A stretch of 64,000 nt of DNA from Alkalilimnicola sp. S0819 (GTDB lineage: Bacteria > Pseudomonadota > Gammaproteobacteria > Nitrococcales > WHIW01). Where the stretch lies: positions 223,335 through 287,334 of the forward strand of contig NZ_WHIW01000001.1 in the NCBI RefSeq assembly GCF_009295635.1, in the 5' to 3' direction. The number at the start of each line of letters is the position of its first letter. The stretch's first letter is position 1. A program made the translations under genes and the position numbers. Under the pieces are notes generated by a model. It saw only the letters and a program-made list of their open reading frames with translations. It made no database searches and had not been told where the DNA came from. Shown here piece by piece: positions 50,320-61,341 of the stretch.

Positions 50320-50592
50320 ATGAACAAGTCTGAACTGATTGACGCCGTAGCCCAGTCCGCTGATATTTCCAAGGCCGCCGCCGGTCGTGCTGTTGACGCG
50401 CTGGTGCAGTCGGTTACCGACGCACTGAAGGAAGGCGACCAGGTTACCCTGGTGGGCTTCGGCACCTTCACCGTGCGCGAGCGCGCCGCGCGCTCCGGCC
50501 GCAACCCGCGCACCGGGCAGACCATCAACATCGCCGCTTCCAAGGTTCCGGCGTTCAAGGCTGGCAAAGCCCTGAAGGACGCTGTAAACTAG
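50320..50592 (+). CDS. hupB: DNA-binding protein HU
   Basis: A 90-residue nucleoid protein that bends DNA as a dimer. [50 protein letters not shown] (DNA-binding arm with the conserved RNP) and [15 protein letters not shown] are diagnostic. Downstream of lon as in E. coli. Its translation start follows the structured leader described separately, with Shine-Dalgarno AGGGGA. Confidence 0.98.
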   Translation: MNKSELIDAVAQSADISKAAAGRAVDALVQSVTDALKEGDQVTLVGFGTFTVRERAARSGRNPRTGQTINIAASKVPAFKAGKALKDAVN

Positions 50593-50606
50593 CGCACCTT
50601 ACTCTC

Positions 50607-50682
50607 GGGTGGTTAGCTCAGCTGGGAGAGCGTCGCCCTTACAAGGCGAATGTCGGGGGTTCGATCCCCTCACCACCCACCA
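50607..50682 (+). tRNA. tRNA-Val (TAC)
   Basis: 76 nt with encoded CCA. GGGTGGT pairs with ACCACCC. The loop CTTACAA gives TAC. Fourteen bases after the hupB stop, probably in the same transcript. Confidence 0.97.
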
Positions 50683-50689
50683 AGAGTTC

Positions 50690-50766
50690 GGAGCGGTAGT
50701 TCAGTTGGTTAGAATACCGGCCTGTCACGCCGGGGGTCGCGGGTTCGAGTCCCGTCCGCTCCGCCA
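50690..50766 (+). tRNA. tRNA-Asp (GTC)
   Basis: 77 nt with encoded CCA. GGAGCGG pairs with CCGCTCC, anticodon stem CCGGC/GCCGG, loop CTGTCAC, anticodon GTC. Confidence 0.97.
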
Positions 50767-50778
50767 ACTTTAAGCACG

Positions 50779-50803
50779 AAAGGCGCCTCCGGGCGCCTTT
50801 TTT
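50779..50803 (+). terminator. Intrinsic terminator after tRNA-Asp
   Basis: AAAGGCGCC (50779-50787), loop TCCG, GGCGCCTTT (50792-50800) and TTT. It ends the hupB-tRNA-Val-tRNA-Asp unit. Confidence 0.92.
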
Positions 50804-50878
50804 GCGTCCGGCCCCGCCCTGAACTATGCTCGCCCGCTACATTCGAATTCGTAAAAGCCTTCGCAGGAATCAGCCACC

Positions 50879-52795
50879 ATGTTGCAGCAGATCCGGGAAC
50901 GCGCCACGGGATGGATCCTCTGGGTCATCATCATTCTGATCGGTGTGCCCTTCGCCTTCTTCGGGGTCTATAACTACCTCTCCGGCCCGCCGGCTTCGGT
51001 GGCGGCCAAGGTGGACGGGGTGGAGATTCCCCTGAGTGCCCTGAACAACGCCTACCAGCAGCAGCGCCAGCGCCTGGAGCAAATCTTCGGCGGGCAGCTG
51101 GACCCATCCCTGATCGACCAGGATAGCCTGCGCCGTGAGGCCCTGGAGCAATTGATCGACCAAGCGGTGCTCAACGCCTATGTGGCCAAAGGCGCCTTCG
51201 CCGTATCCGATGCGGCGCTCGCCCGGGTGATTCGCAGCCAGGAATATTTCCAGGCCGATGGCCGCTTCTCCCGCGAGCGTTACGAAACCACTCTTGCGCG
51301 CGCCGGACTGAGCTCCGCCGACTACGAGCGCCGAACTCGCCGTTCGGAAATGGTGGGCCAGCTGCAGGGTGGCGTATACGGCAGCGCCTTCGTCACCGAC
51401 GCCGCCATCGAGCGCCTGCTAGCGCTGCAGAGCCAGGAGCGCGAGATCAGCTACCTACGGGTTTCCGCCGCCCCTTGGCTGGAACGCGTGAGCGTGGAAC
51501 CGGCGGAAATCGAAGCCTGGTACGAGGAGCATCCGCAGGCTTTCCGCACGCCGGAGCGCCTGCGCATCGCCTATGTGCCGCTCAGTGCGGAGCAGCTGAT
51601 GGACGAGGCGGATCTGGACGAGCAGACCGTGCGCGCCCGCTACGAGGAGCTCAAGGCGAGCCGTTACACCGAGGGTGGCACCCGGCGGGTGAGGCATATC
51701 CTGCTGGAGTTGCCCGAAGAGGCCTCGGAGCAGGATCTGGCGCGGGTGCAGGCGCGTATGGATGAGCTTGAGGCCCGACTCGCCGATGGCGCGGATTTCG
51801 CCGAGCTGGCGCGGGAGTATTCCCAGGATCCCGGTTCCGCAGCCCAGGGCGGGGACCTGGGACAGTTGCTGCCGGGCCTGATGGTGCGGCCCTTTGAAGA
51901 GGCGGCCAAGGCGCTAGCCGAGGGTGAAGTGAGCGAGCCGGTGCGCACCCAGTTCGGTCTGCACCTGATCAAGGCCACCGAGGTCGCGCCTGGCCAGGTT
52001 ACGCCCTTCGAGCAGGTGCGCGACGAGCTGCGCCGGGAGCTCGCCCGGGAACAGCTCGCCAGCCGCCTCTACCAGCTGGGCAACGAGCTTGAGAACCTGG
52101 CCTACGAACAGCCCGACAGTCTGCAGCCCGCCGCCGACGCCCTGGGCCTGGAGGTGCAGCAGAGCGCGTGGTTCACCCGCGAGCAGGGCGAGGGTATTGC
52201 CGCGGCGCAGGCCGTGCGCGAGGCCGCTTTCGGTGAGGAAGTGCTGGGGGCGCGCCGCAACAGCCGCCTGATCGAGCTGGAGGATGGCCGACTGCTGGTG
52301 CTGCGGGTCGCCGAGCACGAGCCCGCCGGGCGCCAGCCGCTTGAAGAAGTGGACGAAGAGATCGCCCAGCGGGTGCGCCAGGAGAAGGCCGCCGAGCGGG
52401 CCGCGGCGCAGCTGGGCGAGCTGCAGGCGCGTCTGGAGAAGGGCGAGAGCCTGCAGGCTCTCGCCGCCGCCGAAGACGGGGTGGAATACGTGGACGCCGG
52501 GCGGGTTGGCCGGGCGAGCGACGAGCATCCGGCGGAATTGCTGAGCCGTGCCTTCGAGCTGGGTCGCCCGAGCGGGGACGAGCCTCTGCGCACTCAGGTG
52601 GCGCTGCCGGGCGGGGACCAGGCCCTGCTGCAGGTCAGTGCGGTGCACGATGGCACCGGCGAGGAACTGTCCGATGAGGCGCGCGCCCAATGGCGCCAGC
52701 AGCTTGCCGGCATGGAGGGCAATGCCGAACTGGCCGCGCTGGTGCAGGCACTGCGCGCCCGCGCCGATATCACGGTCTACGAGAACCGCCTGTAG
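50879..52795 (+). CDS. ppiD: Peptidyl-prolyl isomerase/chaperone PpiD
   Basis: An inner-membrane-anchored periplasmic chaperone that meets proteins leaving the Sec channel. The 638-residue product has one N-terminal membrane helix (about 12-34), a SurA_N-like helical region, one parvulin domain (about 265-365; [36 protein letters not shown]) and a long C-terminal helical part. hupB-ppiD is a conserved neighbourhood. Two hairpins follow the stop. Confidence 0.95.
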   Translation: MLQQIRERATGWILWVIIILIGVPFAFFGVYNYLSGPPASVAAKVDGVEIPLSALNNAYQQQRQRLEQIFGGQLDPSLIDQDSLRREALEQLIDQAVLNAYVAKGAFAVSDAALARVIRSQEYFQADGRFSRERYETTLARAGLSSADYERRTRRSEMVGQLQGGVYGSAFVTDAAIERLLALQSQEREISYLRVSAAPWLERVSVEPAEIEAWYEEHPQAFRTPERLRIAYVPLSAEQLMDEADLDEQTVRARYEELKASRYTEGGTRRVRHILLELPEEASEQDLARVQARMDELEARLADGADFAELAREYSQDPGSAAQGGDLGQLLPGLMVRPFEEAAKALAEGEVSEPVRTQFGLHLIKATEVAPGQVTPFEQVRDELRRELAREQLASRLYQLGNELENLAYEQPDSLQPAADALGLEVQQSAWFTREQGEGIAAAQAVREAAFGEEVLGARRNSRLIELEDGRLLVLRVAEHEPAGRQPLEEVDEEIAQRVRQEKAAERAAAQLGELQARLEKGESLQALAAAEDGVEYVDAGRVGRASDEHPAELLSRAFELGRPSGDEPLRTQVALPGGDQALLQVSAVHDGTGEELSDEARAQWRQQLAGMEGNAELAALVQALRARADITVYENRL

Positions 52796-52805
52796 GGCGA
52801 AAGCC

Positions 52806-52834
52806 CTTCGTGCCTCCCCAAGGGGGGCACGAAG
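52806..52834 (+). terminator. First hairpin after ppiD
   Basis: A 13-bp stem, CTTCGTGCCTCCC (52806-52818) with GGGGGGCACGAAG (52822-52834), loop CAA. AATTT follows. Acts with the next hairpin. Confidence 0.6.
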
Positions 52835-52855
52835 CAATTTGCCAGTGTCTCCCCG

Positions 52856-52886
52856 GAGCCCGCCTCGCGCGGGCTCTTTTTCTTTT
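52856..52886 (+). terminator. Intrinsic terminator after ppiD
   Basis: GAGCCCGC (52856-52863), loop CTCGC, GCGGGCTC (52869-52876), followed by TTTTTCTTTT. A classical terminator. Confidence 0.92.
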
Positions 52887-52961
52887 GTTCATCGCGCTTT
52901 GGTGGGGAAACGGCGTCATGGAAGTACCGCCCTGTGACTAGCCTTATGGCGTGGGTGCCGG

Positions 52962-53148
52962 TTCCGGGGTGGGTACGGCCTGGGGCGGCCCACGATTTGG
53001 CCCGGCTGCGCCGGGCTCCCCTGCGCTTCTCGCCGGAAAGGGGCGGGTTGCAAACTCGCTTCGCTCAAACAGGCAGCCCGCTTTTTCCCTTTCCGGCTGC
53101 GATGCTCGGCTGCATCGACGTCCGCCCCAGACCGTACCCACCCCGAAA
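52962..53148. repeat. Large palindrome 1, ppiD-yejA gap
   Basis: 27-nt arms (52962-52988 and 53122-53148) match at 25 of 27 positions. Nested inside, GCCGGAAAGGG-type arms (53032-53042 and 53087-53097) pair as 11 bp. The minus strand of the middle reads LFERSEFATRPF, a phrase I know from spurious proteins predicted on intergenic repeats of gammaproteobacteria. There is no credible gene in the 746 bases between ppiD and yejA; this element, the next palindrome and two terminator hairpins fill most of it. Confidence 0.75.
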
Positions 53149-53277
53149 CCCCATCTGTCGGCGCAAGCTCCGCCGCTGAAGGCGGGGAGAGATGCGCTCG
53201 TGCCCTCGCGATGTCGCGAAGCGAGAGCGCGGCCCCTCTTTGTTTGGATCGAGAAGCAACCACCGAAGTCTGAGGAG

Positions 53278-53357
53278 CCGTGTCCGGGTGGGCCTTGGGG
53301 GTTGGTTGGCGCAGCCGAGGCCAAGTCTTGGAACCCCCAAGGCCCCCCCGGACACGG
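53278..53357. repeat. Large palindrome 2, ppiD-yejA gap
   Basis: 26-nt arms (53278-53303 and 53332-53357) match at 25 of 26 positions, loop 28 bases. It lies 130 bases after palindrome 1. Between them is GC-rich sequence with short palindromes such as CTCGCGATGTCGCGAAGCGAG (near 53205-53225). Confidence 0.75.
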
Positions 53358-53541
53358 CGACCGCCGCCGACGTAGGGGGGCATTCCCATGCTGCCCCGAT
53401 CGCCGAGAAAAGATGGGTGGTTTCCTCCTGAGCCGCGGTGAAACTTTTCTTTCGGCGCCTGCCTTGTTGCCGGCTTGAAAAACGCCAAGCTTACTGGGAG
53501 AGTCTAGGCACCCGACTGAGGCCGGCACACAAGGATTGCCC

Positions 53542-55347
53542 GTGAGGCTGAGTGCATACAGGTTCCCGCTGCTCGCAGCGCTGCTGCTCGCGCTGAGCTG
53601 TGCCACGGCCTCGGCCGCCGAGCATGCCATCGCCATGTACGGCGAACCCAAGTACGGCCCGGACTTCAGCCATTTCGATTACGCCAACCCCGACGCCCCC
53701 AAGGGCGGGCGGCTGCGCCTGTCGGCGCTGGGCAGCTTCGACAGTCTCAACCCCTTCATTCTCAAGGGCCAAGGCGCCACCGGCCTGGGCATGATCTACG
53801 ACACGCTCACCGTCTCCTCCGCGGACGAGCCCTTCACTCAGTACGGCCTGCTGGCCGAGCGTATCGAGGTGCCCGAGGATCGCAGTTGGGTGCGCTTCAC
53901 CCTGCGGGAGCAGGCGCGCTTCCACGATGGCGAGCCGGTCACCGTGGAGGATGTCATCTACAGCTTCAATCTGCTGCGCGAGAAGGGTCATCCGCAGTAC
54001 CGGCTGTACTGGGCCAGCGTCAGTGCCGTGGAGCGCAGTGGCCCGCGCAGCGTCACCTTCCGCTTCGAAGGCGGGCAGAACCGGGAGATGCCCCTGATCG
54101 TCGGCAGCCTGCCCGTGCTGCCCAGGCATTACTGGGAGGCGCGCGACTTCGCGCAGACCACCCTGGAACCGCCCCTGGGCAGCGGTCCTTATCGCATCGA
54201 ATCGGTGGAGCCGGGTCGGCGCATCGTCTATCGCCGGGTGGCGGATTACTGGGGCGCGGAGCTGGCGGTCAACCGCGGTCGCCACAACTTCGACCGCATC
54301 CGCTACGCTTACTACCGTGACGCCTCGGTGGCGCTGGAGGCCTTCAAGGGCGGGGCTTTCGATGTGCGCCTGGAGAATATCGCCAAGAACTGGGCCACCG
54401 CCTACGATGTGCCCGCCGCGCAAGAGGGCCGACTGAAGAAGCTGGAGACCCGCCACAGCCTGCCCGCCGGCATGCAGGGCTTCTTCTACAATACCCGCCG
54501 CCCTGTGTTCCAGGATCGCACCGTGCGCCGCGCGCTGAGCTACGCCTTCGATTTCCAGTGGACCAACAAGACGCTTTTCTACGGCGCCTATCAGCGCACG
54601 GAAAGCTTTTTCGCCAACTCGGAGCTGGCCGCCCGGGAGCCCATCTCCGAGGCGGAGCGCGAATTGCTTGCCCCTTACCGCGAACAGTTGCCCGAAGAGG
54701 TGTTCACGCAGGTCTACCAGGCGCCGAGCACCGACGGCGTGGGCCTGCCGCGGCGGAACCTGCGCATCGCCGCCCGCCTGCTCGATGAGGCCGGCTGGGA
54801 GCTGCGCGAGGGGCGCCGGGTGCATGGCGAGACCGGTCGGGTGCTGCGCTTCGAGATCCTGCTCTACAACCCCAGCTTCGAGCGGGTGGTGCTGCCCTTC
54901 ATGCAGAACCTGGAGCGGCTGGGGGTGGAGGCCAGCGTGCGCACCGTGGACGCCACCCAGTACGTGGAGCGCATGAAGCAGTTCGATTTCGACCTCACCG
55001 TAGCGGTGATCGGCCAGTCTCTCTCGCCGGGCAACGAGCAGCGCCAGTACTGGGGATCTGCCGCTGCCGACACACCGGGTAGTCGCAATTACGCCGGCAT
55101 CAGCGACCCGGTGGTGGATGCGCTCATCGACAGCCTCATCGCCGCCCCCGACCGCGAGGCACTCATCCACCGCACCCGCGCCCTGGACCGGGTGCTGCTG
55201 TTCGGCCACTACGTGATCCCCCATTACTACACGGATCGCTTCCGGCTGGCCTACTGGGACCGCTTCGGGCGCCCCGAGCGTATGCCGGAGTACGGCCTGC
55301 CGCTGGAGAGCACCTGGTGGGCGCGCGAGCCGGAGCCGGAGCGCTGA
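53542..55347 (+). CDS. yejA: Periplasmic peptide-binding protein of a YejABEF-type importer
   Basis: A 601-residue solute-binding protein (SBP_bac_5 family) with signal peptide (about 1-25, cleavage after ASA). Sequence [29 protein letters not shown] is the typical YejA start, and [23 protein letters not shown]-like and [18 protein letters not shown] follow. GTG at 53542 is favoured, six bases after AAGGA; TTG at 53536 is possible. E. coli YejABEF imports microcin C and peptides. First gene of the four-gene operon. Confidence 0.93.
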   Translation: MRLSAYRFPLLAALLLALSCATASAAEHAIAMYGEPKYGPDFSHFDYANPDAPKGGRLRLSALGSFDSLNPFILKGQGATGLGMIYDTLTVSSADEPFTQYGLLAERIEVPEDRSWVRFTLREQARFHDGEPVTVEDVIYSFNLLREKGHPQYRLYWASVSAVERSGPRSVTFRFEGGQNREMPLIVGSLPVLPRHYWEARDFAQTTLEPPLGSGPYRIESVEPGRRIVYRRVADYWGAELAVNRGRHNFDRIRYAYYRDASVALEAFKGGAFDVRLENIAKNWATAYDVPAAQEGRLKKLETRHSLPAGMQGFFYNTRRPVFQDRTVRRALSYAFDFQWTNKTLFYGAYQRTESFFANSELAAREPISEAERELLAPYREQLPEEVFTQVYQAPSTDGVGLPRRNLRIAARLLDEAGWELREGRRVHGETGRVLRFEILLYNPSFERVVLPFMQNLERLGVEASVRTVDATQYVERMKQFDFDLTVAVIGQSLSPGNEQRQYWGSAAADTPGSRNYAGISDPVVDALIDSLIAAPDREALIHRTRALDRVLLFGHYVIPHYYTDRFRLAYWDRFGRPERMPEYGLPLESTWWAREPEPER

Positions 55348-55349
55348 AC

Positions 55350-56441
55350 ATGGCCGCCTATATCCTGCGCCGTCTGCTGCTGATGATCCCCACCCTGCTG
55401 GGCATCCTGCTGTTGAACTTCGCCATCGTGCAGTTCGCCCCTGGCGGGCCGGTGGAGCGGGTGCTGGCCCAGTTGCAGGGGCAGGACGTGGGCGCCACCG
55501 CCCGGGTGGCGGGCAGCAGTGCGGGGGAAACCAGCGCGGCCGATCCTGGCGGCGACAACCGTTACCGCGGCTCCCAGGGCCTGCCGCCGGATCTGGTAGC
55601 GGACCTGGAGCGCCAGTTCGGCTTCGACCGCCCGGCCCACGAGCGTTTCCTGATCATGCTCGCGGATTATGCGCGGCTCGATTTCGGCGAGAGCTTCTAC
55701 CAGGACCGCACGGTGCTGCAACTGATCGGCGACAAGCTGCCCGTGTCCGTCTCGCTGGGGCTCTGGACCACTCTGCTGGTGTATCTGATCTCCATCCCCC
55801 TTGGCATCAAGAAGGCGGTGCGCGACGGCACCCCCTTCGATTTCTGGACCAGCACCCTGGTGATCATCGGCAACGCGGTGCCCAGTTTCCTCTTCGCCGT
55901 GCTGCTGGTGGTGCTGTTCGCCGGCGGCAGCTTCCTCGACTGGTTCCCGCTGCAGGGGCTGGTGTCCGAGAACTGGGCCGATCTGAGCTGGCCGGCGCGC
56001 ATCGTGGATTATTTCTGGCACATCACCCTGCCGGTGCTGGCCATGGTGATCGGCGGCTTCGCCAGTCTCACCATGCTCACCAAGAACTCCTTCCTGGAGG
56101 AGATCAACAAGCAGTACGTGACCACCGCCCGGGCCAAGGGGCTGTCCGAGCACCGGGTGCTCTACGGCCATGTGTTCCGCAACGCCATGCTGGTGGTGAT
56201 CGCCGGCTTCCCCGCCGCCTTCGTCGGGATCCTCTTCACCGGCTCGCTGCTCATCGAGATCATCTTCTCCCTGGACGGCCTGGGGCTGCTCGGTTACGAG
56301 GCGGTGATCAACCGCGATTATCCGGTGATCTTCGGCACCTTGTTCATCTACACCCTGGTGGGCCTGCTGCTGAACCTGATCGGGGACCTGGCCTATGTCG
56401 CCATCGATCCGCGGATCGACTTCGAGGCGCGGGAGGGCTGA
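55350..56441 (+). CDS. yejB: ABC peptide importer permease YejB
   Basis: An inner-membrane permease, 363 residues, with the N-terminal helix of the OppB family ([33 protein letters not shown]), a long periplasmic loop, four or five more helices and the EAA loop ([24 protein letters not shown]). It starts 2 bases after the yejA stop. Confidence 0.93.
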   Translation: MAAYILRRLLLMIPTLLGILLLNFAIVQFAPGGPVERVLAQLQGQDVGATARVAGSSAGETSAADPGGDNRYRGSQGLPPDLVADLERQFGFDRPAHERFLIMLADYARLDFGESFYQDRTVLQLIGDKLPVSVSLGLWTTLLVYLISIPLGIKKAVRDGTPFDFWTSTLVIIGNAVPSFLFAVLLVVLFAGGSFLDWFPLQGLVSENWADLSWPARIVDYFWHITLPVLAMVIGGFASLTMLTKNSFLEEINKQYVTTARAKGLSEHRVLYGHVFRNAMLVVIAGFPAAFVGILFTGSLLIEIIFSLDGLGLLGYEAVINRDYPVIFGTLFIYTLVGLLLNLIGDLAYVAIDPRIDFEAREG

Positions 56442-56444
56442 GGC

Positions 56445-57479
56445 ATGCGATTGAGCCCCATCAACCAGCGCCGCTGGCAGCAGTTTCGCGCCAACCGTCG
56501 AGGCTGGTGGTCCCTGTGGCTGTTCCTGATCCTGTTCGGGCTGAGCCTGGCGGCGGAGCTCATCGCCAACGACAAGCCGCTGCTGATGCGCTTCCAGGGC
56601 GACTGGTACCTGCCCGTGCTGGTGAGCTACCCGGAAACCGCCTTCGGCGGGGATTTCGCCACCGAGGCCGAGTACCGAGACCCTTACGTCCAGGGTCTGA
56701 TCGAGGCCCAGGGCTGGATGCTCTGGCCGCCCATCCGTTTCAGTTTCGATACCGTGGACTACGAGCTGCCGGGCCCCGCGCCCTCCGCGCCCAGCGCCCG
56801 GCACTGGCTGGGCACCGATGACCAGACGCGGGATGTGTTGGCGCGGCTGATTTACGGCTTTCGCCTGTCGGTACTGTTCGGCCTGGCGCTCACCGTGCTC
56901 AGCTCCCTGGTCGGCGTCGCCGTGGGGGCGATGCAGGGTTACTTCGGTGGGCGGCTGGACCTGTTCGGCCAGCGACTGATCGAGATCTGGTCCGGTCTGC
57001 CCATGCTGTTCGTGCTCATCATCCTCGCCAGTGTGGTCAAACCCAATTTCTGGTGGCTGCTGGGCATCATGATGCTGTTCAGCTGGACCAGCCTGGTGGG
57101 GGTGGTGCGCGCGGAGTTCCTGCGCGCACGCAACTTCGATTATGTGCGCGCCGCTCGGGCGCTGGGGGCGCCGGATCGAACCATCATCGTGCGCCATGTG
57201 CTGCCCAACGCCATGGTGGCGACCCTTACCTTCCTGCCCTTTATCCTTACCAACGGCATCGTCGCCCTGGCCGCACTGGACTTTCTCGGCCTGGGCCTGC
57301 CCGCCGGTTCGGCCTCGCTGGGTGAGCTGCTCTCCCAGGGCAAGAACAACCTGCACGCACCCTGGTTGGGCATCACCGGCTTCATGACCCTGGCGGTGAG
57401 CCTGAGCCTGCTGATCTTCATCGGCGAGGCGGCCCGGGACGCCTTCGACCCGCGCAAGAGCCTGGAGGGGCAGCCATGA
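56445..57479 (+). CDS. yejE: ABC peptide importer permease YejE
   Basis: The second permease, 344 residues, OppC-type. An N-terminal membrane helix (about 24-43) is followed by a periplasmic segment, HWLGTDDQTRDVLARLIYG and the EAA loop (DYVRAARALGAPDRTIIVRHVLPNAM). The stop overlaps yejF by four bases (ATGA). Confidence 0.94.
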   Translation: MRLSPINQRRWQQFRANRRGWWSLWLFLILFGLSLAAELIANDKPLLMRFQGDWYLPVLVSYPETAFGGDFATEAEYRDPYVQGLIEAQGWMLWPPIRFSFDTVDYELPGPAPSAPSARHWLGTDDQTRDVLARLIYGFRLSVLFGLALTVLSSLVGVAVGAMQGYFGGRLDLFGQRLIEIWSGLPMLFVLIILASVVKPNFWWLLGIMMLFSWTSLVGVVRAEFLRARNFDYVRAARALGAPDRTIIVRHVLPNAMVATLTFLPFILTNGIVALAALDFLGLGLPAGSASLGELLSQGKNNLHAPWLGITGFMTLAVSLSLLIFIGEAARDAFDPRKSLEGQP

Positions 57480-59131
57480 GCGAGGCCCTGCTGCAGGTGC
57501 GCGATCTGCGGGCCGCCTTCGGTGGCGCGGAGGTGGTGCGTGGCGTGAGCTTCGAGCTGCATAGTGGCGAGACCCTGGCGCTGGTGGGCGAGAGCGGTTC
57601 GGGTAAATCCGTCTCGGCGCTGTCCATCCTGCAGTTGCTGCCTTATCCGCGGGCGCATCACGCCGGCGGCAGCATCCGCTTTCAGGGCGAGGAGTTGCTG
57701 GGCGCGCCGGAGCGGCTTCTGCGCCGGGTGCGCGGCGGGCGCATCGGCATGATCTTCCAGGAGCCCATGACCTCGCTGAACCCGCTGCACAGCATCGAGA
57801 AGCAGATCGGCGAGAGCCTGCGCCTGCACGGTGTCACCGACGCCGCCCGGGTGCGCGCTCGCACCCTGGAGCTACTGCGCCTGGTGCGCCTGCCCGAGCC
57901 CGAGCAGCGCCTGAAGAGCTTCCCCCACGAGCTCTCCGGCGGTCAGCGCCAGCGGGTCATGATCGCCATGGCGCTGGCCAACGAGCCCGAAGTGCTCATC
58001 GCCGACGAGCCCACCACGGCGCTGGATGTGACCATACAGGCGCAGATCCTGGAGCTTTTGCAGGATCTGCAGCGCCGTTTTCGCATGGCTCTGTTGCTGA
58101 TCACCCATGATCTCAACGTGGTGCGCAAGATGGCCGACCGGGTCTGCGTGATGCGCCATGGCGTAGTGGTGGAGGAGGGCGAGGCGGCGCGACTGCTCGG
58201 CGCGCCTGAACACCCCTATACCCGGGCGCTGCTGGAGGCGGAGCCCGAGGGGCGGCCGCGCCCGGTGCCCGCCGACGCCGCCACCGTGCTGCAGGCCCGG
58301 GACATGCGGGTGTGGTTCGCGCGCAAGCGTGGCTGGTTGGGCCGCGGTCGGGACTACCTCAAGGCCGTGGACGGCATCTCCCTGAACGTCGCCCGGGGGG
58401 AGACTCTGGGCATCGTCGGCGAAAGCGGTTCGGGCAAGAGCACCCTGGGCTTTGCCCTGATGCGGCTGCTGGCCGCGCGCGGCGAGATCCTGCTCGACGG
58501 GCGCGACATTGCCCGGCTGAAGGGACGCGCCCTGCGCCCGCTGCGTCGGGATATGCAGATCGTCTTCCAGGACCCCTTCGGGAGTCTCAGCCCGCGTCTG
58601 TCCGTGGGGCAGATCGTCGCCGAAGGGCTGGAGATCCACCGCTTGGGCGGGACGGCCGCCGAGCGCGAGGGGCTGATCATCGCCGCGCTGGAGGACGTGG
58701 GCCTGGAGGCCGAGCTGCGCCATCGCTTCCCCCACGAGCTCTCCGGCGGGCAGCGTCAGCGGGTGGCCTTCGCCCGGGCGCTGGCCCTGAAGCCGCGATT
58801 ATTGTTGCTGGACGAGCCCACCTCGGCCCTGGACCGGCCCGTACAGGCCCAGGTGGTGGAGTTGCTGCGGGAACTGCAGGCGCGCCACGGCCTGGCCTAT
58901 GTCTTCATCAGCCACGATCTGAAGGTGGTGCGCGCGGTGAGTCACCGCATCCTGGTCATGAACCAGGGCCGGGTGGTGGAGGCCGGCGATGCCGAGCAGG
59001 TCTTCGAGCGGCCCCGCGAACCCTACACCCAGGCCTTGCTGGCCGCCGCGCTGGACATGAAGCCGCCGGAGGAATCGTTGTGCAGCCTGCGTGGTCCGGG
59101 TGGAGATGAAGACGGGAATCCGGGTTCCTGA
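57476..59131 (+). CDS. yejF: ABC peptide importer ATPase YejF (fused two-domain)
   Basis: A 551-residue protein with two ABC cassettes, the DppD/OppD and DppF/OppF equivalents joined. Walker A motifs are GESGSGKS at 38-45 and again at 315-322; both halves have LSGGQRQR, and the D-loops ADEPTTALD and LDEPTSALD. It powers the YejBE permeases. Last gene of the operon; an 8-bp inverted repeat with T-rich tail (59139-59146 with 59196-59203) follows. Confidence 0.95.
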   Translation: MSEALLQVRDLRAAFGGAEVVRGVSFELHSGETLALVGESGSGKSVSALSILQLLPYPRAHHAGGSIRFQGEELLGAPERLLRRVRGGRIGMIFQEPMTSLNPLHSIEKQIGESLRLHGVTDAARVRARTLELLRLVRLPEPEQRLKSFPHELSGGQRQRVMIAMALANEPEVLIADEPTTALDVTIQAQILELLQDLQRRFRMALLLITHDLNVVRKMADRVCVMRHGVVVEEGEAARLLGAPEHPYTRALLEAEPEGRPRPVPADAATVLQARDMRVWFARKRGWLGRGRDYLKAVDGISLNVARGETLGIVGESGSGKSTLGFALMRLLAARGEILLDGRDIARLKGRALRPLRRDMQIVFQDPFGSLSPRLSVGQIVAEGLEIHRLGGTAAEREGLIIAALEDVGLEAELRHRFPHELSGGQRQRVAFARALALKPRLLLLDEPTSALDRPVQAQVVELLRELQARHGLAYVFISHDLKVVRAVSHRILVMNQGRVVEAGDAEQVFERPREPYTQALLAAALDMKPPEESLCSLRGPGGDEDGNPGS

Positions 59132-59138
59132 GGTTTCC

Positions 59139-59203
59139 GCCCCGCCCCGGTGCTTGGGGCTCGATTCCGCTGCGCTGCACCGCGGCTACGGGTCAGGCGG
59201 GGC
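59139..59203. repeat. Inverted repeat between yejF and der
   Basis: GCCCCGCC (59139-59146) pairs with GGCGGGGC (59196-59203), followed by TTTCT. The loop contains a stretch of the type CCGCTGCGCTGCACCGCGGC followed by TACG that I associate with dispersed intergenic repeats in gammaproteobacteria. It may also serve as the yej terminator. Confidence 0.45.
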
Positions 59204-59250
59204 TTTCTGCTATCCTCTCCTCCCGCCTCACACACTGAAGCCCTAGCATC

Positions 59251-60648
59251 ATGGAACCCGTAATCGCCCTGGTCGGCCGCCCCAACGTGGGCAAGTCCAC
59301 CCTGTTCAACTACCTCACCCGCACCCGCGACGCGCTGGTGGCGGATTATCCGGGCCTGACCCGAGACCGCCAGTATGGCCGCGGCCGGGTGGGCGAGCGC
59401 CCCTACATCGTGGTGGACACCGGTGGGCTGGGCGACGACCCGGAAGGGGTGGAAGCGGGCATGCACAGTCATGCCATGCGCGCGGTGCAGGAATGCGATG
59501 CGCTGCTCTTTCTGGTGGACGCCCGCGCCGGGGTGACCGCGGCGGACGAGGAACTGGCGCGCATCCTGCGCCGCCTGGGCCGGCCGGTGTACCTGGTCAC
59601 CAACAAGGTCGACGGGCTGGACCAGCGCAGCGCCGGGCTGGATTTCCACTCTCTGGGCCTGGGCGACCCCTGGCCGGTGGCGGCCAGCCATGGCCGCGGC
59701 GTGGCCGCCATGATGGAGACGGTGCTGGAGGAAGTGCCGGGCCGCGAGGACAGCGCCGAGGAGCTGGTGGCCGAGCAAGGCGGCATCAAGGTCGCCGTGG
59801 TGGGGCGGCCCAACGTGGGCAAGTCCACCCTGGTCAACCGCTTGTTGGGCGAAGAGCGGGTGCTGGTCTACGACATGCCCGGCACCACCCGCGACAGCAT
59901 CTTCATCCCCTTCGAGCGGGACGGGCAGCGCTACACCCTGATCGACACCGCCGGGGTGCGCCGCCGCGCCCGGGTCAAGGAGGCGGTGGAGAAGTTCTCG
60001 GCCATCAAGACCCTGCAGGCCATCGAGGCGGCCAATGTGGTGGTGATGGTGGTGGACGCGAAAGAAGGCGTGACCGACCAGGACGCGGGTCTGGCCGGCC
60101 ATGTGCTCGATGCCGGCCGGGCACTGGTGCTGGTGCTGAACAAATGGGACGGCCTGGAACACTCGGAGAAGGATCGGGTGCGGCGCAGCCTGGACGTGAA
60201 GCTCGGCTTTCTGGAATTCGCCCGGCAGCACAATATCTCCGCGCTGCACGGTACCGGCGTGGGGCTGATCCTGAAAAGCGTGAACAAGGCCTATGCCGCG
60301 GCCATGCGCAAGATGAGCACGCCGGAGCTGAATGAAGTGCTTGCCCAGGCCATCAGCGCCCACGAGCCGCCGCTGGTCCAGGGCCGGCGGATCAAGCTGC
60401 GCTATGCCCACCAGGGCGGCCAGAACCCGCCGGTGATCGTCGTGCACGGTAATCAGACCGCCAGGGTGCCGGCCACCTACAAGCGCTATCTGGTCAATAC
60501 CTTCCGCAAGGCCTTCGACCTGGCGGGCACCCCGGTGCGGGTGGACTTCAAGACCAGCGAAAACCCTTATGCCGGCCGCGTGAACAAGCTCACGCCCCGG
60601 CAGGTCGCCAAGAAGCGCCGCATGATCCGCCACTACAAGAAGAAGTAG
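59251..60648 (+). CDS. der: Ribosome biogenesis GTPase Der (EngA)
   Basis: A double-GTPase protein needed for large-subunit assembly; 465 residues. The two G1 motifs are GRPNVGKS at 9-16 and at 185-192, with DTGG and DTAG switches and NKVD/NKWD specificity motifs. The C-terminal KH-like domain spans about 350-445, with a basic tail. It stands alone here; bamB and hisS, common neighbours, are not present. Confidence 0.97.
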   Translation: MEPVIALVGRPNVGKSTLFNYLTRTRDALVADYPGLTRDRQYGRGRVGERPYIVVDTGGLGDDPEGVEAGMHSHAMRAVQECDALLFLVDARAGVTAADEELARILRRLGRPVYLVTNKVDGLDQRSAGLDFHSLGLGDPWPVAASHGRGVAAMMETVLEEVPGREDSAEELVAEQGGIKVAVVGRPNVGKSTLVNRLLGEERVLVYDMPGTTRDSIFIPFERDGQRYTLIDTAGVRRRARVKEAVEKFSAIKTLQAIEAANVVVMVVDAKEGVTDQDAGLAGHVLDAGRALVLVLNKWDGLEHSEKDRVRRSLDVKLGFLEFARQHNISALHGTGVGLILKSVNKAYAAAMRKMSTPELNEVLAQAISAHEPPLVQGRRIKLRYAHQGGQNPPVIVVHGNQTARVPATYKRYLVNTFRKAFDLAGTPVRVDFKTSENPYAGRVNKLTPRQVAKKRRMIRHYKKK

Positions 60649-60659
60649 GGCGGCGCCGC

Positions 60660-61307
60660 TCAGACCTGCAGCAGGTACGCGCCGCAGGGCCCCTGGACAC
60701 CGGCCAGGGGGGCGGCCCGGGTCATCGCCGCCAGCGCCGCCGCATGATCCGGGCCGTGGTCTTCCAGCAGCCCCTCCAGGGTGTCGGGCTCCAGCGCTTC
60801 GGCCAGGTTCGCGCTGAGCAGCAGATAGCGCTGACCGGGGCGCCGGGGTTCGCTGTACAGCGCCGGTTCCAGAAATTCCTCTTCGCCGAGGCGGCTGCCC
60901 GCCGCCGCATCCAGCTGGCCCGGCCCCAGGGGTTCCAGCCGTCCCTCGCGTATCCGCCAGCCTTGCAACGCCCCGATCTGGGCGAGCAGCACGGTCTCCG
61001 CATCGGCGCAGAACACCGTCAGCCCACAACCCGCGGAGCCTGCGCCACGCCGGAACCGGGCCAGCAGCAAACGGTTGGCCAGTTGCAGCAGATACACCGG
61101 GTCGCCGTCCTGCGCCAGCCAGTTGCCGGGCGCCTGGCGGGCCAGGGTGTGGGGCAGGCCCTGCAGCACCTGTCGGGCGGCGATCAGTTGGGCCTGGTCC
61201 GCGTAGTCGGGGAGCAGGGCCAGCTCCTTATCGGCGGCGTACAGGTAAGGGGCACTGTTCTTGGCGCCGGGGGAGGCGGGACCGAGGCTGGCGTGGCACT
61301 GGAACAT
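60660..61307 (-). CDS. Hypothetical protein, possibly degenerate PP2C-like
   Basis: A 215-residue soluble protein without signal peptide. I do not recognise a named family. The C-terminal half has the rhythm of PPM/PP2C phosphatases: VLLAQIGALQGWRIREGRLEPL resembles the strand with 'GDSR' and 'dG', and YLLLSANLAEALEPDTLEGLL resembles the 'SDGL' strand-helix; the end GAYLLQV resembles the final strand. Yet the metal-binding Asp and Gly residues are not present. It lies 35 bases downstream of tRNA-Arg on the same strand. Fold assignment is inference; coding status is supported by length and placement. Confidence 0.6.
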   Translation of the reverse strand: MFQCHASLGPASPGAKNSAPYLYAADKELALLPDYADQAQLIAARQVLQGLPHTLARQAPGNWLAQDGDPVYLLQLANRLLLARFRRGAGSAGCGLTVFCADAETVLLAQIGALQGWRIREGRLEPLGPGQLDAAAGSRLGEEEFLEPALYSEPRRPGQRYLLLSANLAEALEPDTLEGLLEDHGPDHAAALAAMTRAAPLAGVQGPCGAYLLQV

Positions 61308-61341
61308 GAAGGTTTTCTAGGGTTTTTTCCGAGCCGCGAAA

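Noticed and set aside
52944-53651. Minus-strand open frame with the LFERSEF phrase
   Set aside because: It overlaps the start of yejA and follows the palindromes; the phrase is known from spurious translations of repeats.
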